Below are positions 1 through 7,891 of a DNA stretch of 64,000 nt, piece after piece; position 1 is the stretch's first letter; each line of letters starts with the position of its first letter. Source of the DNA: CAIVAT01 sp037128705 (GTDB lineage Bacteria > Bacteroidota > Bacteroidia > Bacteroidales > FEN-979); contig JBAXVX010000004.1 of NCBI GenBank assembly GCA_037128705.1, forward strand, positions 62,001 to 126,000. The letters run 5' to 3'. The notes under the pieces were generated by a model. It was not told the DNA's origin. It saw nothing but the letters and a program-made list of their open reading frames with translations, and made no database searches. Both the position numbers and the translations under genes were made by a program.

Positions 1-2381
1 CCGTCGTGATTGACATCCTCATAGATCAGGCTCCCGGTCGTTGGGTCAACACCCAGGCAATTGTATCCGTAGAAGATACCAATTGGCTGCCCTACCTCCA
101 CGCGGTTGCCGCCGCGACCCATGTCGTCGATCGGCTGATCCTGGTAAAGGCTCAGGACTTTGTTGCGGTTCATCGCAAAGTTGAAAGAGGAGGTCCAGAC
201 AAATGCCTTGTCGATGTTTACTGTATTCAGCACCACTTCAAGCCCCTTGTTCTCCAGTTGCCCGATGTTGGATGAAATGAGATAAAAACCGGATGAAGCA
301 GGAATGGGCCGCTCCAGCAACAAATCTTTGGTGTGGTTGTAATAAACATCGAAATTGAGGGTGATCCTGTTCTTGAACAACGACAAATCAAAACCCAGTC
401 CGGTTTGGGTCGTAGTTTCCCATTTCAGGTCAGGGTTGGGAAGCTGGGTGGGTGCAATACCGGAGTTGCCTCCATAATTGTATCCGGCCCCGTAAAGACC
501 CAGGGAGGCAAAATCACCAATTCCGTCATTCCCGGTAAGCCCGTAAATGGCCCTGATTTTAAATTCATTGATCCATTTCACCTTTTTCATGAAGGGCTCT
601 TCCGACATACGCCAGGCAAATGATCCTGCCGGGAAATAACCGTACTTGTTGTTGGTGCCGAATTTTGAGGACCCATCGGCACGGGCTGTCAGGGTAAAAA
701 TGTATTTGAACTTATAATTGTATTTGAATTGGCCGAAGTAAGAATTCATAACGCGGTCGAGGGCCGTAGCGGAAGCTGCCCGGATGGTTCCGGCCGATGT
801 CAGGTACTGGAGATTGTCATTCGGAAAGTTGATGCCTTCGATATAGGTGGTCCGGTTGGCATATTTCTCAAAACTCTGACCGATCAGGACGTCGATGTTG
901 TGCTTTTCCTTGAATTCATTGATATACTGGATCGTGTTGTTGGTCGTGAGATTGCTGGCATAGCTGGTTCCCTCGATCCCCAGGCCATTGTATTTTTTGC
1001 CCTGGCGCGTGGTGGTGGGATCGTAACTATGCTCCCTCAGATTGTATATGTCGATCCCGAATTTGGAGGTAAAGGTAAATCCATCCAGAAATTTATATTC
1101 GACGTAGGCATTTCCACCCGTCCTGTTGGTATAGGCGTTATTGATAGAATTCTTGGCAATGGCTACGGGGTTTGCATAGAACATGGACTCGTCGTATTTG
1201 CCGTTTGCATCAAAAACCGGATAAATGGCAGGAATCGACATGGCATTAGGCAACGGACCGTTCAGGGTAGCATCACCCTCCACCCGGGCATTTTTGGAAT
1301 AGGTAATGCCGGCACCTCCGCCGATCGTGAGGTTTGGCAGGATCTTATAATCCGCATTCAAACGGCCACTGTAGCGCTGGTAGGATGTCCCCATCACAAC
1401 ACCGCCCTGGTCATAATAGTTCCCGGAGATGAAGAGCCTGAATTTATCGCTTCCGCTGCTGACCGAAAGTTCCGTGTTCGCAGTAGGCGCAGTTATCAAT
1501 ATCTCCTTCATCCAATCGGTATTGATTCCCTGGACATTGGTCCCTTTGTATGCATTCCAATCGGAGGCGCTCATCATCGGGATGATCCGCTCCTTTGGCA
1601 GCGTTTGCCATCCGTAGCTGAGGTTCAGTGAAACATCCGTTTTATCGCGGCTTCCCTTCTTGGTAGTGATCAGGATAACCCCGTTGGATGCGCGTGCACC
1701 ATACAACGAAGTGGCGGAGGCATCTTTCAGTATGGTCATCGTTTCAATATCATTGGGGTTGATGTCGCTCATGGCATTGATCTCCTGCCCGCTCATCCCA
1801 ACCTGGGAGTATTGTCCGGTGATGGCCGGAATCCCGTCGATGACAATCAGGGGCTGGTTGCTTGCGTTGATGGAACTTCCTCCCCTGAGCTTGATCATGT
1901 TCTGACCACCGGGAGTTCCCGACTGCGTATTGACGGTAAGCCCCGCTGTTTGACCCTGTAAAACACCATCGAGGGTGCGGACGGGCATGTTTTTTATCTC
2001 GTCTTCATTCAACACCTCAATGGAGCCTGAGAGAAGTTTCTTACTTGTGGTGCTATACCCGACTACCACCAGCTCTCCGAGTGCAATATCCTGGTCGCTC
2101 AGCTTGACATTGATCACTTTGTGCCCGTTCACCGGAATTTCCTGGGTCTGCATTCCAACAAAGGAAAAAACCAATATCCCTTTCGATGGAGCCAGGAGTG
2201 AATATTTTCCGTTGATGTTGGAAGTAGTTCCTTGTGTACTCCCTTTGATCAAAATGGTAACTCCCGGAATGGGGGAGTTATCATCAGAAGCAGTGATCGT
2301 TCCGCTTACAGGGATATCCTGTGCAACGACCTGCTGAAGGAGAACACCAAACAACAATAACAAATAGTAGTGTTTTTTCAT
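1..2381 (-). CDS. SusC/RagA-type TonB-dependent outer-membrane receptor (3' end cut by window edge)
   Basis: Translating the minus strand from ATG at 2381 gives an open frame of 793 codons that runs off the left edge. The order is: signal peptide ending in VVAQ, a CarboxypepD_reg-like domain (VTILIKGSTQGTTSNINGKY, about residues 40-110), a TonB plug with QGQTAGLTV and LRGGSSINASNQPLIVIDG, then beta-barrel strands. The last visible residues are EDVNHDG, a motif common near the end of SusC proteins. No STN domain is present, so there is no sign of anti-sigma signalling. SusC proteins form the outer-membrane channel of SusCD nutrient importers; a SusD partner would lie beyond the edge and is not visible. 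The gene starts 15 bases after the cyanophycinase-like gene ends, so the two are probably one transcript and the substrate may be a peptide rather than a glycan. The substrate link is inference. Confidence 0.93.
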   Translation of the reverse strand, partial: MKKHYYLLLLFGVLLQQVVAQDIPVSGTITASDDNSPIPGVTILIKGSTQGTTSNINGKYSLLAPSKGILVFSFVGMQTQEIPVNGHKVINVKLSDQDIALGELVVVGYSTTSKKLLSGSIEVLNEDEIKNMPVRTLDGVLQGQTAGLTVNTQSGTPGGQNMIKLRGGSSINASNQPLIVIDGIPAITGQYSQVGMSGQEINAMSDINPNDIETMTILKDASATSLYGARASNGVILITTKKGSRDKTDVSLNLSYGWQTLPKERIIPMMSASDWNAYKGTNVQGINTDWMKEILITAPTANTELSVSSGSDKFRLFISGNYYDQGGVVMGTSYQRYSGRLNADYKILPNLTIGGGAGITYSKNARVEGDATLNGPLPNAMSIPAIYPVFDANGKYDESMFYANPVAIAKNSINNAYTNRTGGNAYVEYKFLDGFTFTSKFGIDIYNLREHSYDPTTTRQGKKYNGLGIEGTSYASNLTTNNTIQYINEFKEKHNIDVLIGQSFEKYANRTTYIEGINFPNDNLQYLTSAGTIRAASATALDRVMNSYFGQFKYNYKFKYIFTLTARADGSSKFGTNNKYGYFPAGSFAWRMSEEPFMKKVKWINEFKIRAIYGLTGNDGIGDFASLGLYGAGYNYGGNSGIAPTQLPNPDLKWETTTQTGLGFDLSLFKNRITLNFDVYYNHTKDLLLERPIPASSGFYLISSNIGQLENKGLEVVLNTVNIDKAFVWTSSFNFAMNRNKVLSLYQDQPIDDMGRGGNRVEVGQPIGIFYGYNCLGVDPTTGSLIYEDVNHD

Positions 2382-2396
2382 ACAATGAAGGTTTGG

Positions 2397-3677
2397 TTAG
2401 TATTTATTCTTTATGGGTTTTACAGAAATAATAACCGGGATGATGTCCATCCTGATGTTGGTTACGGTATAATGATCGCTGTGGGGCTTTTGAGGATAAA
2501 ATGATTCACTTGAAGGGGATTTGCTCAGGGAGACCTGAAATCCTGAGACGGGACTGATAAAGGTTATATTTTGAACAGTATCCGTTACTTTGTTATCGGC
2601 CAGGTGAATGGTGAGGAGATCGCGGAAGGTGGCTGGGCTGGCTGATAAAACTCCCTCCTGACCGATATACTTTTCGGTGTGTCGTTCTTTTCCCCTGGTT
2701 GATTGCTTTCCCTCGGCCGGGGTAATGATCCTGGTATTGAAATCATAGGAATCGCCCTCTTCGAGATAGCTCAGCAGGATGTTCTCAATGAGGGGCAACT
2801 TCTGAACCTCCGATATCCGGGCATCCGCTGTATTCAGGATGGTGACTCCTGCGGCGCCAGCCACAGACATTTTGTTTTGCTTGCTATTATATATAAGTGC
2901 TGTGTTCTCATCAACCCCAAAACCCTGAAGTTTCCCCTTTTTATTATTCATCAGGGTCATGGAGAGCCTCCCGAAACGTGCCCTGGCATTAAAATGCTGA
3001 TCGACTACCCCGTGAGGGAAAAACCCAAGTCCCCTGGTTACCCATACCCCCTGTCCCTCCGGGAAATCATCGCCGGTATAATCTGTGATCAAACCATGGG
3101 TAAGGGCTGCAAGGCTGGTACCTCCCCCGATCATCACTTCGCTCATGATTGCCGCGCCGGCACTGGTGCCTCCAATCACACCTCCCGACCGGTATACATC
3201 CCACACTGCATTCAGAACCGGAGTATGACTGCCATCGGCACGGACGAGGGTCTTCATGGTTCTTGCCTGGTCGCCGCCTGAAAACCATACTGCGGTACAT
3301 TTCCTAACAAGTTCAGCTACTTTCGGGTCATTGCCGTTGTCCTTCCATTCCGATTCATTCACATCTTTGGTACTGTCATCATCCAGCACGGCCAAAGGAG
3401 CCACGTAAATGTTGCCTGGTTTAACACCGTAGGATATCAGGATATTCCTGAAATACACGTATGACTGCATCGGAGTTCCGCTGGCAGAAGGGATTACAGT
3501 GAAAGTCGCCTTTTCGGCTCCCCCGGCAAGACTGATAAGTTGCTGAAAAACGCTTTTGTTGTCGGCTTCAAGTCCTCCCCCAACGATTACGAGGTTTCCG
3601 GATGGAGCTGTCTGGCAGGATACTTCTGCTGCACAGAATAAAACCGTTAATACGGTTAGAGTACGGAAAAATTTCAT
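2397..3677 (-). CDS. Exported S51-family peptidase, cyanophycinase-like
   Basis: The protein has 426 residues from the ATG at 3677; an upstream GTG at 3806 would add 43 residues of non-signal sequence and overlap iadA, so I rejected it. An N-terminal hydrophobic signal (MKFFRTLTVLTVLFCAAEVS) precedes the S51 fold: GGGLEADN near 33, WFSGGDQ near 131, the nucleophile elbow GGTSAGA with Ser172, DQHF with His228, and DENTA with Glu257. These match the Ser/His/Glu residues of cyanophycinase. Residues from about 320 on form a C-terminal extension that I do not recognise. Cyanophycinases cut multi-L-arginyl-poly-L-aspartate to beta-Asp-Arg dipeptides. The signal peptide implies an extracytoplasmic enzyme, like secreted CphE types rather than cytosolic CphB. 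It precedes susC by 15 bases and diverges from iadA, which fits beta-aspartyl peptide use. Another S51 specificity is possible. Confidence 0.85.
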   Translation of the reverse strand: MKFFRTLTVLTVLFCAAEVSCQTAPSGNLVIVGGGLEADNKSVFQQLISLAGGAEKATFTVIPSASGTPMQSYVYFRNILISYGVKPGNIYVAPLAVLDDDSTKDVNESEWKDNGNDPKVAELVRKCTAVWFSGGDQARTMKTLVRADGSHTPVLNAVWDVYRSGGVIGGTSAGAAIMSEVMIGGGTSLAALTHGLITDYTGDDFPEGQGVWVTRGLGFFPHGVVDQHFNARARFGRLSMTLMNNKKGKLQGFGVDENTALIYNSKQNKMSVAGAAGVTILNTADARISEVQKLPLIENILLSYLEEGDSYDFNTRIITPAEGKQSTRGKERHTEKYIGQEGVLSASPATFRDLLTIHLADNKVTDTVQNITFISPVSGFQVSLSKSPSSESFYPQKPHSDHYTVTNIRMDIIPVIISVKPIKNKY

Positions 3678-3718
3678 GATGCAGATGATGTTACAAAGCA
3701 GGTAGGGTGTTTCAAAAG

Positions 3719-3747
3719 CGAAAATATAATAATTCTCTGGAAACAAA
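3719..3747 (-). promoter_or_regulatory. Putative promoter for the cyanophycinase-susC pair
   Basis: On the minus strand TTTG is followed after 17 bases by TATTTTCG, close to the Bacteroidota consensus (TTTG, about 19-21 bases, TAnnTTTG). It lies about 40 bases upstream of the chosen ATG at 3677. The 119-base divergent gap also has an ACTTTG box (CAACTTTG) facing iadA. The match is inexact and rests on inspection only. Confidence 0.4.
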
Positions 3748-3796
3748 ATGGTATGGTGAAAATTTTTCTCAACTTTGCCTGATAAACCTTTAAACC

Positions 3797-4921
3797 ATGC
3801 TGACACTTTTCAAAAACGCGCAACTTTACAATCCGGACTATGCCGGTAAAAAAGATCTGCTTACCGGGGGTAAAACGATCCTTGCAATAGGAGATTATAT
3901 TGACCCTCCGGGGGGAGTGGAAGTAAATATCATTGATTGTGAGGGGCTGATGCTTGTTCCCGGGCTCATTGACAGCCATGTTCATATCACAGGCGGCGGG
4001 GGTGAAGGCGGCCCTGCAAGCAGGATGCCCGAACTTCAGCTCAGCATGATGGTCGAAGGGGGCGTCACCACTGTGATCGGGTGCCTTGGCACCGACGGAA
4101 TCACCCGGACCGTGGAAAGCGTACTGATGAAGGTTAAAACCTTGCGGGCACTGGGTGTTTCTGCCTGGATGTACACAGGAGCTTACCAGGTTCCCTCCCC
4201 CACCATCACCGGGGATATAGCAAAAGATATTGCCCTGTTCGAGGAAATCATTGGTGTTGGCGAAGTGGCCATCTCCGACCACCGTTCTTCGGTACCTTCC
4301 ATTGCGGAACTTGCGCGGATCACTGCCCATGCCCGCGTTGCAGGGATGATCGGGGGTAAGGCCGGGATCGTCAATATGCATATGGGAGATGCCAGGGATC
4401 CTTTCAGGCCTTTGCATGAGGTGGTTGCCTCCACTGAGATGGGGTACAGGCAGTTCATCCCGACCCATTGCAACCGTAATCCCTATATATTCGAAGATGC
4501 AAAGGAGTATGGGAAGAAGGGCTTTGTGGATATCACCACCAGCTCCTATCCGTATGACATGGATGTAGAGATAAAACCATCGGTGGCGGTAAAACAACTC
4601 CTCGCAGCAGGAGTCCCGATAGAACATATTACTTTCACCTCCGATGGATGCGGGTCTCTGCCAAGTTTCGACGCTGAAGGAAACCTGGTGAAAATTGACA
4701 TGGGACTTCCCTCTTCTATTTTGCGGGAGATCAAAGAGGCCGTTTTGATCGATCAGATTCCGTTGGAAACCGTTTTAAAAGTGGCCACCTCAAATCCTGC
4801 CGATATCCTGAAATTACATGGCAAGGGTCACATAAAGGAGGGGAACGATGCCGACCTGCTGTTGCTGGATAAAAAATTCAATATCGTCCACCTGATGGCC
4901 ATGGGCAAGATCATGAGCTGA
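3797..4921 (+). CDS. iadA: Isoaspartyl (beta-aspartyl) dipeptidase, amidohydrolase family
   Basis: The 374-residue product aligns by eye along its whole length with E. coli IadA (390 aa). Shared blocks are HVH (61-63) with GGGGEGGP, a GAYQVPS loop near Tyr130, ISDHRSS at 159-165, HMGD with His195, PTHCNRN with His224, and SDGCGS with Asp283. The enzyme hydrolyses beta-aspartyl dipeptides in the cytoplasm and would finish the beta-Asp-Arg dipeptides made by a cyanophycinase, or recycle isoaspartyl peptides from protein damage. An oddity is Glu156 at the place where E. coli IadA has the carboxylated metal-bridging lysine (Lys162). It diverges from the cyanophycinase-susC pair and no signal peptide is seen. 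The stop codon overlaps the ATG of a 31-residue frame (TGATG). Confidence 0.93.
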   Translation: MLTLFKNAQLYNPDYAGKKDLLTGGKTILAIGDYIDPPGGVEVNIIDCEGLMLVPGLIDSHVHITGGGGEGGPASRMPELQLSMMVEGGVTTVIGCLGTDGITRTVESVLMKVKTLRALGVSAWMYTGAYQVPSPTITGDIAKDIALFEEIIGVGEVAISDHRSSVPSIAELARITAHARVAGMIGGKAGIVNMHMGDARDPFRPLHEVVASTEMGYRQFIPTHCNRNPYIFEDAKEYGKKGFVDITTSSYPYDMDVEIKPSVAVKQLLAAGVPIEHITFTSDGCGSLPSFDAEGNLVKIDMGLPSSILREIKEAVLIDQIPLETVLKVATSNPADILKLHGKGHIKEGNDADLLLLDKKFNIVHLMAMGKIMS

Positions 4922-5016
4922 TGAAAAGCTCTTTCCTTCCCCTCTTTTTCATGTGTTTGTCACGGATAACCTTGCAGTCACAACCTGCCTCCCATTCCGG
5001 ACCTGCACCATACTGA
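4921..5016 (+). pseudogene. Possible remnant: 31-codon frame that is almost only a signal peptide
   Basis: The ATG at 4921 shares one base with the iadA stop (TGATG), a classic coupling arrangement. The frame reads a short basic start, a hydrophobic core (FLPLFFMCL), then LQSQPAS, like a Bacteroidota export signal, and stops after 31 codons. Nothing further in this or nearby frames continues as a protein before the convergent racemase gene at 5028. It may be the left-over 5' end of a deleted exported-protein gene, or chance. Confidence is low. Confidence 0.25.
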
Positions 5017-5027
5017 AAACCCAGCAG

Positions 5028-6137
5028 TTAAATCTTCTGAGCCACACTCCGCACGGTAACATTGTCAAGCACCCTCATGTTCACCTCCACCCCGATACCC
5101 GGCTTGGTAGGAACATCCATGGTGCCATCCTTGTTGACCAAAAATTCGGGTTCCACGATATCTTCCTTGTAGTAACGCTTGCTTGCAGAAATATCGCCCG
5201 GCAGGGTGAAATTGGACAGGGATGCCAGCGCCACATTACCGGCCCGGCCGATCCCTGATTCGAGCATGCCTCCGCACCAAACCGGGATGTTCATGCTGGC
5301 GCAGTAATCGTGGATAAGTTTTGATTCCGTGAAACCCCCTACGCGACCAGGTTTTATATTGATCACCCGGCAACTGTCGAGTTCGATGGCAGCACGTGTA
5401 TCATCAAGGGAATGGATGCTTTCGTCAAGACAGATGGGGGTCTTGAGTTCACGCTGGAGCTTTGAATGATCAAAAATATCCTCGTATCCCAGTGGCTGCT
5501 CTATCAATACCAGCCCGTAATTGTCCATCTTCTTAAAGATGTCGATATCCTCAAGCTTATAGGCTGAATTCGCATCAACCTGAAGCATCGTCCCCGGAAA
5601 CTCCTTCCGGAGCGCATCCACAAACTGCAAATCCAACCCGGGGGCTATCTTGATCTTTATCCGTTTATAGCCTTCTGCAAGATACCCTTCAACCTTTTTG
5701 ATTAACCCTGGAACCGAATCCTGGATACCAATGCTAACGCCGACGTCAATCTTTTTGCGCGTGCCACCCATCATCTGTGAAAGTGAAATTCCCCTGCTCT
5801 TTGCAAAAGCATCCCACAAAGCGGCTTCAATGCCGGCCTTGGCCATCATATGCCCGCGGACCTTTGCATAGCCGGCAATTGCTTCATCTACACTGTTTAA
5901 CTCTTTGCCCAGCACGGCTGGCATTAAAAAATCCTGGAGAATATGCCAGGCGGTTGGCACCGTCTCATAAGAATAAAACGGGGTCCCCTCCGCTACGCTT
6001 TCACCCCAACCGGTGACGCCGTCAGCATCCACCCTGACAATTATATGTTCTTCATCATATTCGGTTCCCATCGAGGTTACAAAAGGGCTTACCAGGATCA
6101 TTTTGACATGTCGGAGTTCAATTCGTTCAATTCGCAT
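5028..6137 (-). CDS. N-acylamino-acid racemase / o-succinylbenzoate synthase-like enolase-superfamily protein
   Basis: The 369-residue protein is a full-length muconate-lactonizing subgroup enolase-superfamily member. Visible catalytic groups are the KxK pair (Lys161, Lys163), metal ligands Asp188 (VDANS), Glu213 (LIEQP) and Asp238 (LDES), and the opposite base Lys262 (NIKPG). The block GGMLESGIGRAGN followed by LPGDISASKRYY is typical of the NSAR/OSBS family; I do not see the C-terminal DxD of dipeptide epimerases. Such enzymes racemise N-succinyl amino acids, make o-succinylbenzoate for menaquinone, or do both. No men genes are near. It starts 39 bases after the M14 peptidase gene on the same strand, so a role in handling amino acids freed from peptides is likely (inference). 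It converges on iadA. Confidence 0.85.
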   Translation of the reverse strand: MRIERIELRHVKMILVSPFVTSMGTEYDEEHIIVRVDADGVTGWGESVAEGTPFYSYETVPTAWHILQDFLMPAVLGKELNSVDEAIAGYAKVRGHMMAKAGIEAALWDAFAKSRGISLSQMMGGTRKKIDVGVSIGIQDSVPGLIKKVEGYLAEGYKRIKIKIAPGLDLQFVDALRKEFPGTMLQVDANSAYKLEDIDIFKKMDNYGLVLIEQPLGYEDIFDHSKLQRELKTPICLDESIHSLDDTRAAIELDSCRVINIKPGRVGGFTESKLIHDYCASMNIPVWCGGMLESGIGRAGNVALASLSNFTLPGDISASKRYYKEDIVEPEFLVNKDGTMDVPTKPGIGVEVNMRVLDNVTVRSVAQKI

Positions 6138-6176
6138 ATGATTTTAAGTTTAAAAGGATTAAACAATATGTTGAAG

Positions 6177-7679
6177 CTATTTCTTCATTACGCGTAAAAC
6201 AGGGTAAGGTTGTCCGATCTTTAAGAGCGGAGCATATTTTTCATAGGTGATTAATCCAAGTGTCGATTTCGGTTCAAGAGCCAGCACCAACAGATCTCCT
6301 TTCATCTGAGAAGTCGGGATGAATATAAAACCCGGACCAGCTGGCAGCTCCTTAAGCACATTCAGCACAACCTGTGGATTAACCGTTCTGTCTCCTTCAA
6401 AATCGAGGGAATCAAGGGCGGTGATTGCATATTGTCCTATCTGATATCCTGAGATGTTTTTAAGGGGCACAAGTTTAAGTGCATGGCGGCCGGCCCATTC
6501 CACAAGGATGGTGCAATCTTTGGGGATCAGGTACCCCAATGGTTTCCGGATATCATACAGCGATTTGACAACAGGACGGTAATCCTTTACCGTGACAACC
6601 GAATCTTTCCCTGAAAAATAGGAAAACAGCGGGATCTTCAGTAACTGGCCGTTGGCAACATGTTCCGACTGAATGGAGATCTCCTGGCCGGTTTCAGGGG
6701 AGACTAATTTCTTTCTTTCACCATCAACAAGCGATTTGACCTCTTTATTGTTTTTATAAATATACTCCAGCAACCCGCGCATACCGGTCATCTGCCCGTT
6801 TGCCCGATGCTGCATATTTTCGATGGAATCATCCTTGCCGTTCATCCCCTCCTGAATGAAAGAAAAGGTACCCTGGATCCCGAAACTCTGGCGGCCGTCA
6901 TTGATATCAAAGGTGCTGTGCCTGATATAGTCAAGTTCCGGTGGTCCGCCTGGACTATAGGTAAAGGAGGAAAAATTCCTGGCTTTCAGATACTTGAAAA
7001 TGAACGGGAGATATCCGTTGTTGGATAACTTCCGGATTTCTTCCGCTACATTGATGTTGGTCGTGGCCCCCACCGTGATGTCGAAATTCTTTCTGTATCC
7101 GTATTTTTTCCATTCGTCGCCAAAGGGCCAGTATTCATGCACATCCATGGTCACTTCGAACTGGTATCTGTCAAAAAACTTGTGCAGGGCGATGGTTTCA
7201 GGTTCGGTAAGGATCAGGTGGTTCCGATTCAGGTCCATTCCGTTTGCGTTGCGCCTTTGATTTAATTCCGAACCGTCGGGATTTACCTGCGGAACCAGAA
7301 CCAGGTCGATTTTATCAAAAAGATGCCGGTTTTCAGGCTTTAGCAACTCCCGGGTGAGGAGCAGGATCCCCTCTTTCCCCGATTGCTCATTTCCATGCTG
7401 CTGGGCAAAGATGAGTACTTTTATTTTTGTGTGATCCTTCCCCACCTCTGAAGCTGAAAATTTCAGCGCATAAAGATTCCGGCCCTTTACCGATTGTCCG
7501 ATGATCTCTGTTTTCAGAATTTTTGATTGTTTTTCAATAGCCTGAATATAGGAAGTAAGCTCATCGAAGGAGGTAAGCCTGGTGAAGTTGTTTTTCACCG
7601 GAGGAGGAATGGGGGCCTGGGCTGAAACAAGGGTTGAACAGAGCTGGAAGAGGGTTAGGAATAAAATTATCGGCTTCAT
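6177..7679 (-). CDS. Exported M14-family zinc carboxypeptidase
   Basis: The 500-residue protein starts at ATG 7679, giving a clear signal peptide ending VSAQ; a TTG at 7703 would only add eight residues. The M14 site is intact: HGNE (His95, Glu98), DVHEYW (His181) as zinc ligands, the carboxylate-binding DLNRNH pair (Asn151, Arg152) and FIQEGMNG with catalytic Glu277. The last 200 residues form a second region of unknown fold, seen in large Bacteroidota M14 proteins. It probably trims C-terminal residues from peptides in the periplasm or outside the cell. It is directly upstream of, and likely co-transcribed with, the N-acylamino-acid racemase. Exact specificity cannot be read from sequence. 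Confidence 0.9.
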   Translation of the reverse strand: MKPIILFLTLFQLCSTLVSAQAPIPPPVKNNFTRLTSFDELTSYIQAIEKQSKILKTEIIGQSVKGRNLYALKFSASEVGKDHTKIKVLIFAQQHGNEQSGKEGILLLTRELLKPENRHLFDKIDLVLVPQVNPDGSELNQRRNANGMDLNRNHLILTEPETIALHKFFDRYQFEVTMDVHEYWPFGDEWKKYGYRKNFDITVGATTNINVAEEIRKLSNNGYLPFIFKYLKARNFSSFTYSPGGPPELDYIRHSTFDINDGRQSFGIQGTFSFIQEGMNGKDDSIENMQHRANGQMTGMRGLLEYIYKNNKEVKSLVDGERKKLVSPETGQEISIQSEHVANGQLLKIPLFSYFSGKDSVVTVKDYRPVVKSLYDIRKPLGYLIPKDCTILVEWAGRHALKLVPLKNISGYQIGQYAITALDSLDFEGDRTVNPQVVLNVLKELPAGPGFIFIPTSQMKGDLLVLALEPKSTLGLITYEKYAPLLKIGQPYPVLRVMKK

Positions 7680-7891
7680 CTGAGAGATATAAGGGTTCTG
7701 CAACAGCTAAATTATAAAAAATATCAATGATCAACCCTCTACTGGTTGAATAGCCGCTCAATGGGTAATGTTATAACAATTACCGGAATGAATTGTTTCG
7801 GAATGGTTAATCTGGCAAAAGAAAATTATTGCGATGGCCGATTAAAGGCAATAAAGCATTGAATACATTCAGGATGAAGGGTTTATTAAGG

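Noticed and set aside
729..1631. A 300-codon open frame on the plus strand
   Set aside because: It lies fully opposite the SusC gene, whose minus-strand translation shows clear plug and barrel motifs; the plus frame has no recognisable domain.
3674..4627. A 317-codon open frame opposite iadA
   Set aside because: The plus strand encodes a full-length isoaspartyl dipeptidase; the opposite frame is rich in His, Cys and Pro with no domain, a typical shadow.
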